Assembly: GCA_006503535.1 (NCBI GenBank)
Contig: QYRS01000010.1
Location: forward strand, 2,232,001 to 2,296,000
Length of the DNA: 64,000 nt
Direction of reading: 5' to 3'
From: Arthrinium phaeospermum
Lineage: Eukaryota; Ascomycota; Sordariomycetes; Amphisphaeriales; Apiosporaceae
Below, piece after piece: positions 44,935 through 56,804 of the stretch (its first letter is position 1; every line of letters starts with the position of its first letter). The notes below the pieces were generated by a model. That model worked only from the letters and a program-made list of their open reading frames with translations. It had not been told where the DNA came from and ran no database searches. The position numbers were made by a program, and so were the translations under genes.

Positions 44935-45200
44935 ACCTGGCCTGGGTGTCCATCCATGGACTATTGGAGAACGAGGAGCTTTGCCCCGTGCTGCAATCGC
45001 TACCTATGCGCGGCAGTTGAGGACACCCAAGGGGATGTTGATTGGCATCCTATAGTGCAGAGACCATTCCCCGACAGCAGAAGAATAGCCAGCATCTTGG
45101 GATATACCTTCACGCCTCTATGATCAACCACGCATGTGATGCAAACTTGGCCCATACCTCTTTAGGAGATCATCCGGGCCGCCAAATACCTATGTAGAGT
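44935..45200 (+). pseudogene. Truncated, rearranged relic of the TPR-SET gene
   Basis: Three blocks match the gene at 30371-33016. 44935-44983 matches its exon 1 in antisense (around 32895-32943). 44988-45085 matches exon 2 sense around 32572-32475 (CAATCGCTACCTATGCGCGG core). 45086-45195 matches sense around 31350-31262, including the NHxC SET motif region (ATCAACCACGCATGTGATGC). About 1.1 kb between the last two blocks is missing. Differences from the intact copy are mostly C-to-T or G-to-A, and the frame is broken. Non-functional. Confidence 0.8.
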
Positions 45201-45309
45201 AAACACAATTGAGATTTCTTCTGATGCGGAGTCGTCGTTTTAGGGATTACTAGCAGTGATGTGTAACTGGCGATCAACGGGACAGCCATTGACGGAATAA
45301 AGGGTGACA

Positions 45310-45415
45310 GTTGTTACTACTTAGAATTACTGCAGTGCTTCCAACACGATGGGGGTGTTACTAGTGAATTGAACGAATGCTTTTCCTTGCCTGTGTTCAT
45401 ATTCCGCTGTGGCAA
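45310..45415 (-). repeat. Inverted copy of the SET-gene 3' flank
   Basis: Reverse complement of about 30035-30120. The shared core includes GGAATATGAACACAGGCAAG and ACACCCCCATCGTG. It shows that the duplicated unit extended past the SET gene and was later inverted in part. 45416-45840 otherwise holds no gene and leads into VPS5. Confidence 0.75.
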
Positions 45416-45840
45416 ACGGCTAGATAGCATAGCTCAATGGAGCATAAGCAGCTTGCCCTGCCACTATTGGGACTACTGCGAACCGCTATTGCCCATATAT
45501 CGGATGTGGTGGTGATCAATTGGAAGCAGAGCCGCAGTGTCTCAATAGAGGTTGACGGGCTGTCTTAGACATTGATGGAAAAGACGGGACTGACTTCCGG
45601 TGGTTGTGGTTGAGTGAGTGCCGCCAGCAGCCAGGCCTGCGCCCCCACAGAGGCTGAGCTGTGGGTGCATGGCCCGAGCTCCCTCCCACTTTTGGTGGCA
45701 GGCAGCCTTGGGGCGGTTGGGGGGAGCCGAGTGCTTGCTCAATTGCCTCTGACGACACTGTCGCCCATTATCGCCCTTCCATCTACAACAGCTTCACCCA
45801 AACCCCCTGCACACCCAAACGCAACAAGCAAATCATCGCA

Positions 45841-47821
45841 ATGGATCTGGGAGAAGCAGGCGACTCACCCTGGGGCGGTATGTCTCAAGCCATTGCATCA
45901 AGCGATCTTCTATTGCCATGCTAACCTGCGATCAGATGTCCCGTCGCAATCGACGAAGCCGCCCTTCGAGCAAGATGGTAAGATAGCCCCGACCAAGTTG
46001 ATCCAGACCTATCGCCGACCTCGGACTAATTGCAGCGACACCGAATCCAGACTCAGTATTGAAGACATCAGAGACCGACGCCTCCCAGGCTTCTCAATCA
46101 AACGCAAAGGCCCCTCAGGCTCGAGGGCCGCGCAAGCCCGTTCGACGCTTACAGGCCCAGCCGACCTCCCTTCAAGCCGACGACCCCCTCGGCCCATTGG
46201 GACCCCTCGGCGACAATGCTGCTCCCGGCGCAGACGCTCAGGCCGATGAGCCTCCCGTGCCCCCTCAGAAGGAGCAGATGACCATCCGAACCACCATGCC
46301 TGCCGCCGGCCAGCGGAAGGCTGGTCCCAAAGACCCTCACAGCATCGACGACGAGGAGGATGCCGACCTTCCCACGGGCCCCCGCGCACCGCCGCCCGTG
46401 GAGGCCGCTCTTCCCAGCCCGATCCGAACCACGAACCGGCCGAGCATCAGCCTCGAACAGGCGGCGGCGAAGCCGAGCTTCCACATCAGCGTCGGCGACC
46501 CGCACAAGGTCGGCGACCTGACGAGCTCCCACATCGTCTACTCGGTGCGGACGAGAACGACATCCAAGGGCTACAAGCAGCCCGAGTTCGAGGTGAAGCG
46601 ACGATACCGGGACTTCCTGTGGCTTTACAACACAATGCACGGCAACAACCCTGGTGTCGTGGTGCCCCCGCCCCCGGAGAAGCAGGCGCTGAACCGCTTC
46701 GACCAGAACTTTGTCGAGTCGCGTCGTGCCGCCCTCGAGAAGATGTGCAACAAGATCGCCGCCCACCCTACGCTGCAGAACGACCCGGACCTGAAGCTGT
46801 TCCTCGAGAGCGAGTCGTTCAATGTCGACATCAAACACAAGGAGCGAAGAGATCCGATCCCGGGTGAGAGCAAGGGCATGTTTGGCTCTCTCGGTATCAG
46901 TGTTGGAAGCAGCAACAAGTTTGTCGAGCAGGATGACGTAGGTACCCCTTTGGACATTGCGACCTTCAGCCGTTTGCTAACAAGGAATAGTGGTTCCACG
47001 ACCGTCGCGTCTACTTGGACGCCCTCGAGAACCAGCTCAAGGCTTTGATGAAATCGATGGATACTATGGTCAGCCAACGTAAGGCAATGGCCGAGGCCGC
47101 CGGCGATTTCTCTGCGTCTCTACATGCTCTCTCGACAGTGGAGCTGAGCCACACCCTATCCGGCCCACTTGACGCCCTCTCGGAGCTGCAGATCACGATA
47201 CGCGACGTCTACGACAGACAAGCGCAGCAGGACGTCCTCACCTTCGGCATCATCATCGACGAGTACATCCGCCTGATTGGCAGTGTCAAGCAAGCTTTCG
47301 GCCAACGCCAGAAGGCCTTCCACAGCTGGCACAGCGCCGAGTCCGAGCTGCAGAAGCGCAAGGCGACCCAGGACAAGCTGCTCCGGCAAGGAAAGTCGCA
47401 GCAGGACCGCCTCAACCAGGTCAGCGCCGAAGTCGCGGACGCGGAGCGCAAGGTGCACCAAGCCCGTCTCCTGTTCGATGACATGGGACGTCTGATGCGG
47501 GCTGAGCTTGACCGCTTTGAGCGCGAGAAGGTCGAGGACTTCAAGAGCGCAGTCGAGACGTTCTTGGAGAGTGCGGTGGAGGCTCAGAAGGAGGTACGTT
47601 TTTATTCTACCCAGAGATTGCTATCCAGGGAAGTCATGCTAACATACTGTCTCTAGTTGATCGAGAAGTGGGAGACCTTCCTCATGCAACTCGATGCCGA
47701 GGACGACGAGACTGTGTTCTACCGGCCCCCCGTCATACAGACGGCTGGGGACAAGGCTCGCATGCCTGGCGACACGGCGGTGGACCGGGCGCGGGCGACT
47801 ATTAATGATGACTCTGACTAA
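45841..47821 (+). CDS. VPS5: VPS5/SNX1-type sorting nexin, retromer subunit
   Basis: Five exons: 45841-45877 (37 nt), 45936-45977 (42 nt), 46036-46937, 46991-47593, 47657-47821; 582 aa, phases agree. The N-terminus MDLGEAGDSPWGDVP is followed by a disordered Pro/Gln-rich region. The PX domain (roughly residues 170-290) has the PI3P-binding RRYRDFLWLYN and a PPPPEKQ loop. The rest is a Vps5 BAR coiled coil (WFHDRRVYLDALENQLK ... YDRQAQQDVLTFG; ELDRFEREKVEDFKSAVETF; LIEKWETFL). Forms the membrane-bending half of retromer for endosome-to-Golgi recycling. The two tiny 5' exons are inferred from splice sites and phase and are the least certain part. Confidence 0.92.
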
Positions 47822-48520
47822 AGAAGGTTGCAGGTAGTTTTCGTAAAAGCCGTCGATATTGAATGCGTATTGAATACCCTTTTCCCGACGTTTCTTGTCA
47901 TGCAGGGCCCATCGTGATATGTTTCGCTACCAAGGTGGCGGTGTTGATGCCCAGTCCTGTCTAGGAAAATGGGCATTGCACAGGCTGGTCGGTTCTCAAT
48001 GGGGCCAAACCCTTTCTGTTCACGTAGTCGTATGCACCTTGATAAGACACGAATCTCCCGAACTACCTAGGTTGGATAGTACGAGGGCAGATAGGAGCTC
48101 GATATGTAGCACCACTTCCATATGAACAACCCTTGGCATCTTGACGGAATGTGCAGCGTACACGCTGGTACTTGTAGTCACCAAACATCTCTCGTCGATG
48201 GTTATCGAAGTGGTAAAGAGAAAGGTTGGCGTTCGACTTGTAGTTTATCCGTTCCTGGCTTCGCTCGTGTTAAGGTTCTCAAGGTCCATGGATAGATATG
48301 GCGGAGAAAGGTAAATGCAGTGAAGAGTTCATTTTTCGCTTCGCTTTTTCGCTCTAATACCGTCGAAGGTACTCTCCACGTGGAATTAAATATATAAATG
48401 TCATCTCTCGAAAAGTTTTCTTCTTAATTATTGAAAACCTCACAACTTCGATTTATTACCCAGGTCAGGACTTCACTTCGTCAATCCGTCCGTCAGTCAG
48501 CACGAACCAACTTGCAAAAA

Positions 48521-49570
48521 ATGGCTTTCCCTAACTTCCGCATACTACCCAATGAGCTCAAGATCGAGGTTTGGCGGTACGCACTGCTCGCCGAATCACA
48601 AGAGCGCGTGGTGCTTCTACACAACCGTCACGTCATCCCTCGGCGGCAATTGATCAGCCCCCTTTTGTCGACGAATAAGTTAAGCCGTGACATAGCGCTG
48701 GAGTTCTTCACAGTTTCCATTCCGGTGGCGGACGTGCCCATTGCCGAAGTTCCGTTTGCCACGCGGTACAAGTGTCGCATGAGCGACCAAATGCAAATCA
48801 GCATCGTTTTCCAGGAGCAGCTCGCCAACCTGGCCAGCTACGACCGGCGAGGCGTGTTGTACCTGAGCCCGGCCCACGACACCTTCATCACCGGCCTGAA
48901 CTTCGCGCCGCAGTTCGTGAGGCTCCAGGGCGCCGAGGCAAAGTATGACGCCGGGGGAGACCAGTACGACGCCTACCATGAGCCGACGATCATGAACAAC
49001 AGCAACAGCAACAACGAAAAAAGGAAGCTGCAGTTCCGTCCCATCACCGAACGTCTCAATGGACAAACCTGCCGACGCGTAGAGAACCTCGTGCTGGCGG
49101 AGCAGGGCGAAGCCGGCCCAGAGCAGCGGGGCGCGGCGGCAGGGCCTCCCACGCGCCGGAGTTACTCGCGTCAACACGACTTGGCGTGGAAATCCTATCC
49201 GCAAGCGGCTGCGGACAGACTCTGGCAGCGGCCGGTCTTTAGCGGCTGCAGCACTTATCAGCACCTCTGGGTGGCTCCCGCGCCGGGGGTCCTGCGGGGG
49301 ACCCTGAACGAAGCCGCCGCCTGCGCGTGGACGCTCGCGTGCGCGCTGGGGAGGAATGCCGGCGGCGGCGGCGGTGGCGGCCACGGCGGCGACCGCGGCT
49401 CGCTGAATATCCGGTCCTGGACGGCGGCGGAGGTGAAGGTGGAGCCACGCCCGTTTTCCACAAGGGAGACGGAGACCCGGGTGTACGACGTGGAGGAGGC
49501 CGAGAGGACTGTGCCGCCACCCCCCGTATCGCGCGTATATTGGGCGATAGGCAGTCCAGGGCCAGGGTGA
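48521..49570 (+). CDS. 2EXR-domain protein A
   Basis: Single exon, 349 aa from ATG 48521 (an open upstream extension lacks the family start). Opens with FPNFRILPNELKIEVWRYAL, the 2EXR signature common in Sordariomycetes (F-box-like, function unknown). Then VVLLHNRHVIP, ISPLLSTNKLSRDIALEFF and LSPAHDTFITGLNFAPQ. The C-terminal half has RPVFSGCSTYQHLWV, Gly-rich insertions and NIRSWTAAEVKVEP. Shares the whole plan with the gene at 50540, so the two are a tandem duplication. Many 2EXR genes are expanded and lineage-specific; no partner known. Confidence 0.85.
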   Translation: MAFPNFRILPNELKIEVWRYALLAESQERVVLLHNRHVIPRRQLISPLLSTNKLSRDIALEFFTVSIPVADVPIAEVPFATRYKCRMSDQMQISIVFQEQLANLASYDRRGVLYLSPAHDTFITGLNFAPQFVRLQGAEAKYDAGGDQYDAYHEPTIMNNSNSNNEKRKLQFRPITERLNGQTCRRVENLVLAEQGEAGPEQRGAAAGPPTRRSYSRQHDLAWKSYPQAAADRLWQRPVFSGCSTYQHLWVAPAPGVLRGTLNEAAACAWTLACALGRNAGGGGGGGHGGDRGSLNIRSWTAAEVKVEPRPFSTRETETRVYDVEEAERTVPPPPVSRVYWAIGSPGPG

Positions 49571-50539
49571 CTTGATCTCTTCTGGGGTTAAGCCTTGTGT
49601 TGGTATCCGTATCGTGGGATAGTTCTTGGACGGGAGTGCTGGGGCGGGCGACTGGTTATTATGGCTATTGGAGCGGACCTTCACCGTACGATCATTTTTT
49701 CTTTTTCTTTCTTCTTCTTTTCTTTTCGTGTTGCATATTCGGTTCGATACCAGCCAAAGCTAGCAGAAACCAAAGATTCACATAGAGCAGGATACCCTCG
49801 AATATATGTACACCACTATTCATACTTACACTGGCCCCTCTGTGGCCGGGAAAATGCGGGCAGATGTCAAGCCGGGAATTTGAACCTCACTTGCTTGGAT
49901 GCAAAAGTCATCATCTTTGTTTAACGACATCTTGCGTAGAGAACGCTTTTCCTTATCACGGAACAACCTTTATGCACATAAAAACGTAATGGGATAGTAT
50001 CTCAGCGTTGCAGTGAATGACTACTTGATAATACCGGTCGACAAACTGGCCAAAGTCTCTGTCAATATTTAGGGGTCGAACGCGAACAGGGAAAGCCAAC
50101 ACCGCAAGAGGGCATGAGTGCAGCTCGAGAGATGGAGTTTTCCCTTTGCCCTGGGCCGTGCCTCTCGTCATTTACCGTTTGAAGTTGTGGATATTCCACC
50201 ATTTAGGTTTTGAGGTCTTCTGGATGAGAGATAGAGGCAACAGCATAGACCTATGGTATCTCCGGTAAGTTCATTGTTTTACGTATATATATATTCTCTC
50301 TATTGGGCTTTCCCTCCCAGCTTCAAGTCCAGTTTATTTCAACCCGAGAGAAACGGGAAATTCACGATTTCGCTTCCCAAAATACAACTTTTGACTATCG
50401 CCAATTTCGCTTTGATTGCAGCAAGCCCATCGACCGAGCTAGTATAGAATATAGCTGTTCGAAAGCCAGCACACTACGCTCTTATCTGAACAAACCTGAC
50501 GTGACGGACTCAGCTCACCCCATTCAGCCGCTGAGCATC

Positions 50540-51469
50540 ATGGATTTCCCCAACTTCACCAAGATGCCCATGGAGCTGCAGGTCGAGGTCTGGCGACACG
50601 CACTACACGAAGAGGTCCAGGAACGGGTGGTCCTGCTCCACGACACGCACGTCATCCCGCGGCCCAGCCTCATCAGCCCGCTCCTCTCGGTCGACCGCAT
50701 GAGCCGCATCGAAGCCCTGCGCTTCTACCCCGTGGCGCTCAAGGTAGTGGACCTGCCCAAGTTCGTCGCCCCGTCCTTCCCCAGGGAGGGACCGTTCGGG
50801 CTCCGCCACCGCGTGCGACAAGAAAGGATGAGCCTCATGTTCGAAAGGCGCCTGGACGACCTGGTACGCCCCTCCGCGTCGCGCGGCACCATCCGCCTCA
50901 GCCCGGCCCACGACACCTTCATCATCGGTCTCGACTTCGCGCCGCAGTACGCCAAGAAGTCGCTCACCCACCCCGCCAGCGACTACAGCGACCGCGACGA
51001 CGGGGGCAAGCCCAGCCGCCCCATCGCGCAGAGCCTCCTCGACTGCGGCACGACGACGGCGGTCGGGGAGATTCAGAAGGTGGTGCTGGCGGAGTGGGAC
51101 CGGTACGCCCGGGGACGCCCCGCGTGCGAGGTGACCTTGGAGTCGGAATACACGCTGGAGACGGCCGAGGCGTTCTGGAACCGCGCCGTCTTCAGCGGCT
51201 GCACGACGTTCCGGCACCTCTGGCTGTGGGGCCGGGGCCTCCACGGCAGCACGCGGATGCTGGGGGACCAGGCCTCCTGCGCCCGCCAGCTCCTGCGGGT
51301 GCTGGACGACCGGGAAGACGACGACACCGGCGGCGAGCGCGGCCGGCTGGACGTTCGGTCGTGGACGCCGGTGGAGAAGGACGACGGGTCGGTCATGGTG
51401 GTTAGTCGGGTGCGCGGTGGCGCTGAGGACGGCCGGACGCCGGTGTTGGTGGAGACGTTTTACATTTGA
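50540..51469 (+). CDS. 2EXR-domain protein B (tandem paralogue)
   Basis: Single exon, 309 aa from ATG 50540, same start pattern (MDFPNFTKMPMELQVEVWRH). Matches protein A in VVLLHDTHVIPRPSLISPLL, LSPAHDTFIIGLDFAPQ, AVFSGCTTFRHLWL and LDVRSWTPVEK, but lacks its Asn-rich and Gly-rich insertions. Third-position GC is higher and the sequence is more compact, so it could be the less diverged or more highly used copy. An open frame upstream to 50303 is leader. Function unknown; 970 bp separate the two genes. Confidence 0.85.
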   Translation: MDFPNFTKMPMELQVEVWRHALHEEVQERVVLLHDTHVIPRPSLISPLLSVDRMSRIEALRFYPVALKVVDLPKFVAPSFPREGPFGLRHRVRQERMSLMFERRLDDLVRPSASRGTIRLSPAHDTFIIGLDFAPQYAKKSLTHPASDYSDRDDGGKPSRPIAQSLLDCGTTTAVGEIQKVVLAEWDRYARGRPACEVTLESEYTLETAEAFWNRAVFSGCTTFRHLWLWGRGLHGSTRMLGDQASCARQLLRVLDDREDDDTGGERGRLDVRSWTPVEKDDGSVMVVSRVRGGAEDGRTPVLVETFYI

Positions 51470-52469
51470 ACGGGATTCGTATATCCAGGGCACCTTGATT
51501 GGGCTGGCTGGTGTGGCAAAGATGGGATGAATAGGGGTGCCAAGGCTAAGTAAGTACGATAAGCTTAAATGAACGACGTGGAGGATATCTTCACATGGAT
51601 TGCCCCAATTAATTCATAACCTTCTTCCCCAATGCATTTTATTACGGTGCTTCCCAGTCTCTAGGTCGACTGTCAACGGGCTGTGGACACTCCTCGCCAA
51701 CGCAGCCAAAAGCAGAATAACGGGGATGGCGCTGTCGCGGAATCAAGGCAAAAAGCTCACATAGACCGCCAGCTCTTAAGGGTGTCGTCCCTGTACTCTG
51801 GTTTGTCTTAGCTAGGTAGACTGTGAAACCAGAAGTTGCCGCGCTTGCCGATTTCGCCCCGACTCTCCGTACTGGCGCTCGCGCGGGCTTGGGGGTCGCC
51901 GTCGTAGGACTCAGCGACAAGCTAAATACAGTTGATTAAACAATCTTTTTTGAAAATTAAAATTATTCACCTCTTGCCCCTGTGTTACCGCCCACTCATT
52001 TCTGCGGTGAGTATGAGTGGGCAGTGTTTTTCCTAAGGTAGTATACTTTGGTAAAAGGATATGGGCCCACGACTATTGTCATGTACATGTGGTTTCTCTT
52101 ACGCCCCCACAGCCTCAGCCTGTGCTCTTACGCACTGAAGATGCGGCTAATGAATATCGAGAGAGTGTGTGACCTCATAGGTTGCATTCCAACTGCCGAA
52201 TGCATGCCAAGTAATATTGAGACCCCAACTGCAGTATTTGATTGGGGGTTAAAAATTCTCCAACTGCGTCAAAGCTGACATGGAGGTGTGAGAAAAGAGT
52301 AGGCCACCATCAATCAGCTGCCTCGTTGGATTTTCAGCTTAAAGGTGCCCAGCGGCACGGCTCGCCTCCCGGGGGTTTCAGGCCAGTTCACTTTTCTTTT
52401 CAACTTTGATCTGGAATAAAGTCATTCGGACAGAGACGCAGGCCCACGTCACTCTGGCCATCTTCGTAA
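51470..52469. other. Intergenic 1 kb
   Basis: No supported gene or RNA. Short ORFs only. Confidence 0.55.
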
Positions 52470-53972
52470 ATGTCTTCGTCCATCGACCTCTGTACCGTCC
52501 CGCTAGGGACGGCACCGGACGGGACCTGGGTCCTTGTCCACGTCCAGTCACTGGAGACAGTAACTATCGCAGTAAGCGCGTCGGTCACAGCCCTGGCGCT
52601 GCTCGTCGCCCTTCCGAGACTTTTTGTCAACCGTGGGAAGCTTCTGATCGCAGACTGTTAGTATTGTTTCGTTTCTCACTCTTGCCCATTTCACCTTGCG
52701 GTATTCTGACCCTCGAATCAGATTTTACCATACTAGCCCTCGTGTTTATCTTCGCGAATCTTATCATCATTTCACTTGGTAATCAACCCCGCACGAGTTC
52801 ACCGCTGGAGGATATTGCTGACGCCGTCACAGCAGCTCGGTATTCCCGACACGACTGGAACTTCCCAGCATGCTGGATCGATGCTAGATACGTCAAAGTA
52901 AGAACTTGGAGAAAGGCAGATTGAACAGCTGTTGAGTGACGCCGAGGCTAATAAAAATGCCCAGCTACAATTCTGTGTATTTTTCCTCTCTGGGTTTGTG
53001 CAGTTCTTCCCGCGAGCCGCCATCTTCCTGCTCTACCGGCAATTGTTCCAAGTTCACGGCCGGTCCGTCCGCATCGCGATTAGGACCGGGCTGGTCTTCA
53101 CACTCCTGATAAGCGCCCCAATCGTGGTTCTAGCGGTCATTTACTTGGCCCCGCGTCCTGGCGAAGCATGGGAGCAAGTGTCGGTGCAACATAGTGGGTA
53201 TCCCTATTCTGTCATCGCCCCCGTCCAGCGCGCGGGGTCCGTGGCGCTAGATCTGTTCGCCTTTATCCTCCCGCTGCCCATCATCACGCGGCTTAATCTA
53301 GCCCGTGGGAAGAAAGTGCAGCTACGCTTCTTGTTCTCCACTGCCTTGTTGTGAGTACTCGTACTGATCATCGAACCCAACCCTGTGCCTGTCGGACACT
53401 GACTCATAGGGTAGAGGAATAGGTGCCAGCATCGCCAGTCTTGTTATTGGTGTCAAGCAAGTACAAAATATAGATGGAAGCCCCAGGGATACGATGTGGC
53501 TGTCCGGTCCATCCAATGTGTGCTTGTAAGAGTCCCTGGACCCCTACGCTACCTAGCCAAGGTTGAAGGACTGATGGTAACGCATCTGCCTAGCCACGCC
53601 GAATATTGCATCGCCATTATTGTGGGATCCATGCCCGCCTTTTCCACCTTCCTGAAACTACATGTGCTTCAGTCTCGTGCCTTCCGGGCCTTGCGGTCCA
53701 CCTTCGGAGTCGATAGCAGTCGCTCGACTAACAGGCTGTCAGGCCGAGGCGGCTCACCCGACCGCCCTCTGCAGGGTACGATTGGCTCGCCGGCTGCTTG
53801 GAAGAAGAGGCGTGGACACTATGATCTCACCGACACCATGATCCTGAATTCGCGGTACACAGTTCAGGGCGGCGAGGACGGAGATGATCGAACGGTCCAA
53901 CCAGGACATATTCTTAGGACTACGGATATCCGACAGAGCGATCATCCGCGGTCCACGGATAATCTCGTGTGA
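52470..53972 (+). CDS. Fungal rhodopsin-domain (PTH11/SAT4-like) seven-TM protein
   Basis: Six exons: 52470-52656, 52722-52778, 52833-52897, 52965-53350, 53415-53525, 53594-53972; 394 aa, phases agree. Hydrophobic spans: VTIAVSASVTALALLVALP, TILALVFIFANLIIISL, QFCVFFLSGFVQFFPRAAIF, GLVFTLLISAPIVVLAVIYL, SVALDLFAFILPLPIITRL, GASIASLVIGV, and EYCIAIIVGSMPAFSTFL. The last two have the I-V-G-S-M-P pattern of the fungal rhodopsin-domain family. The C-terminal about 110 residues are a cytosolic Arg/Ser/Gly-rich tail. Such proteins are orphan receptors, some needed for host or surface sensing; ligand unknown. Exons 5 and 6 depend on less common splice sites (acceptor GGGTAG, 53414; acceptor CCTAG, 53593). 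Confidence 0.8.
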
Positions 53973-56662
53973 ACATATACTATTCCCACGACTGCCGCCT
54001 ACGCATGAGGAGTTTCATGCCTCCCAGCACTTGCGTGGTACAGGATCCAATGCATCCCTTTGAAATCATTACTTAAGGCGGGATTTGGATCAGCTATCAA
54101 TACATTAGCGCGGATGGATATCATTGCCTACATAGTTCTAGTCGTCATTGTCCAAGCCCAAAGCGTTGCAATGGCTTGCAAAAGCAGTGGTTTGCAGTCC
54201 AGCCATACTACCACAAATTTCAGATTTGCGTTTAAGCAAACTTGGAGGTTAAATGTACCCCTTACAGCAGTCTTCAATGATTTGTAGATTGGGTTGGCAA
54301 GCGCGTAACATCTGCTCAGGAAGCGCGAACTCTGTCTTGGGTCATTTGAACCCACAAATAGGGCTGTCTTTGACGAGGCTAATGCCACCCAAACGCCACA
54401 ATCACTCGCCGTTATAGAGGCTAGTGACACTTTCCCGTCTGGAGGCTGAGATATCCCCTGTTAGCGACACGACCCATCTTTAATGCAATGCACTTTGATA
54501 TCTCTTTCCAAAACACGAAGTTGAACCGTAAACTTCAAAACTCCCTATCGGCCGAGAAGCACCCCATGTTGTTGCCAATCAGGTGCATATACATATGGCG
54601 AAACAAGATTCGCGCAGTCCTTTAGCGACACCAAAAGCCATAAAGCTTGGTCCTAATCGCTTTCTACAAGGCAGACTAGGAATGCGAGCAGCCTCGTATG
54701 CGAGTGGGAGGGGGTGTTATGCGCATGCATGACACATCTGCCTTGACTTTGTGGCAGGTTCTGGTGCATTGGGCGTGAAGGCGCAGGGAGTCAAATAGCA
54801 TGCGCGAGGTTGCAACCACTGCATGTCAGCATCCAAATAGTCACCCGTCACGCCTCTGCAACCATCCATGCGAGAAATGGCCTCAGAGCCCTGTCCATAT
54901 GAAGGCTAGAACGGTCTGACCTGCATGATCACTTTGAGATATGCACATTCCATCCTGCATACCCAAGACAGTTCGATGAGAAATGGCCTTATCTAGCGTT
55001 GCGTCGTCAGAAACGATGATTGCATCCTGCCTGCCTTCGGTATCATGATATCATTCATATGTATTACGTGTGGTCAGCGTAATGGCCTCAACTTGATGAA
55101 CAAAGATATGGCGACTGCCGCCGCGTTGTTGTGGACACCGGGTTGGAAATCGGGGGCATCACCCCACGTAACCTTTATACATACTCAGCGTCTCACTTCT
55201 GTTTTCCGGCCGAATGGGACCGTCAGAATATGCAATGCCAAGCTACTTACAGTAGAAATCTGTGCTGACAGTTCCTCACCACCATGCCCCGCTCCCACCC
55301 ACCCCCACCCCGTAACCGAGCTCCAGGGACCGCATGCTAAAATTCTAGTTCCAATACAGCTCTCCAGTCGCCTTTCAATTGCCCTTCTAACCCCACGTCT
55401 CTCGACTTCGCGTGCCTGATAATCGCCTGCGCTTCGACTACACAACACTCTTCCGGTCTTTCAGATTGAACCGTCGTCATCGTCATCCCCGGCATGCCTT
55501 TCCTTTCTCTCACCCGCCGCTTGACAGCGAACTGCCCACCGCTATGCTGGTTCTCGACCCTGGTTTCCTGGCTGCGATGCTGCCTTGGCTTCAGGTCCAT
55601 TCGTCCCCCTTTTGGCCGTCGATCCTCCAACTCCGCAGCCTTTGTTTGCTCTCTGGTCTTGTTCCTGTCAAGCTTTGATGCAACCTACTTCTACATGCTC
55701 ATCGCCGGCGAACTCTCGAGGGATGTAGGCTCCATGAGCCTGGCAATCCTATCCGCCGTGACGCCCTGCTTGCTTGAACACCGTGACTTGTCGTAGCCTC
55801 GCCCCTGTTGACAAAACTAGATCACCACCACATGACCGGACTAACCATCTCCTCCATTACGAAGTCTTCCACTTGTCTGCTGACTCCCTTTTTTGAATCC
55901 GTTCCTGTCCCCATCTCGTTTCCCCTTTTTGCTTACTGCGCTGGATTTTGTTCTCTTCCCCCCTGTGTTCCCGTACACCTATTTGACATCCAATTACCGG
56001 AAGCTATCTAGGCTGGAGAAAACGATTGACACAGCGATTGGTGACGATAAGGAGGCCTTGTCCAGAGAGCTTCAGCCGCAGAAGTCGGCGCGGTCGCTGG
56101 AGCCCGCAAGTTCCTCGGCTTGAACCCCGATCGGGCGACACAGCGCAGATACGAGATGTTTCCACTGGTGGATTGTATTATGGAGCCCGGGAAATTATGG
56201 AGCCCGGTGCCTGGTGCCCGGTAACGTACTTAACATAGAAAAACGTTTGTTTCCCCTGTGGCCCTACTTCCCTAGCGGCCGGCGTACGGGTGGCGTCAGC
56301 ACTAGAGCCCTATGCGGCTTAAGCTTACTATACATCACCACACCATCTGGGCCCATCGCTTACTGTTTTAGCAGCAGCGGGAGCGAACAGCGGGTCATAA
56401 GCAAACGACAGCAGCTAGCGCGACATGGACGATATGGGGCCGCTTCGTGCGGGCTTGCCGGGATCCCACTTCACATCTCTGGCCACGAATGAGAGGCTAT
56501 AGAACTTGAAATAATGATCGGACGATATTAAACATCAGATGGAATTCCGGCGCGTCGGGACCGGGCCGTCGCACCACCTGCTTTTCAGGGACTAGGCAGA
56601 GTGCGCTATTGCATCCTTCGACCGAACCGAGGCTATTGATGCAGTCTAGACCATGAAGTCTA

Positions 56663-56736
56663 TTGAATCCTTTGGCGGACCAACTGCTCCCAAGCATCCA
56701 TTCAGACTATGGCGTTTGTTGAATCCTTTGGCGGAC
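56663..56736 (+). repeat. 18-bp direct repeat in the GH71 promoter
   Basis: TTGAATCCTTTGGCGGAC occurs at 56663-56680 and again at 56719-56736, spaced 56 bp start to start, about 150-220 bp upstream of the ATG. Possible duplicated regulatory element; CGGAC-type cores bind several fungal zinc-cluster factors, but no specific factor is implied. Confidence 0.6.
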
Positions 56737-56798
56737 TTACAGCTTCGTATTCCGGTCGGCTGGCGGCGGACATGGTCTGCTAAGAGGTGCGGACCGCC

Positions 56799-56804
56799 TA
56801 TAAG
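56799..56804 (+). promoter_or_regulatory. TATA box of the GH71 gene
   Basis: TATAAG, 84 nt upstream of the ATG at 56883, downstream of the duplicated 18-bp element. Confidence 0.5.

Noticed and set aside
48431..48520. In-frame extension of the first 2EXR protein
   Set aside because: Both paralogues start M-x-F-P-N-F; the extension is not shared.
55430..55460. Peptide YTTLFRS, known from Illumina adapter read-through in databases
   Set aside because: The DNA differs from the adapter at three positions and sits in continuous sequence, so adapter contamination is unlikely; also not a gene.
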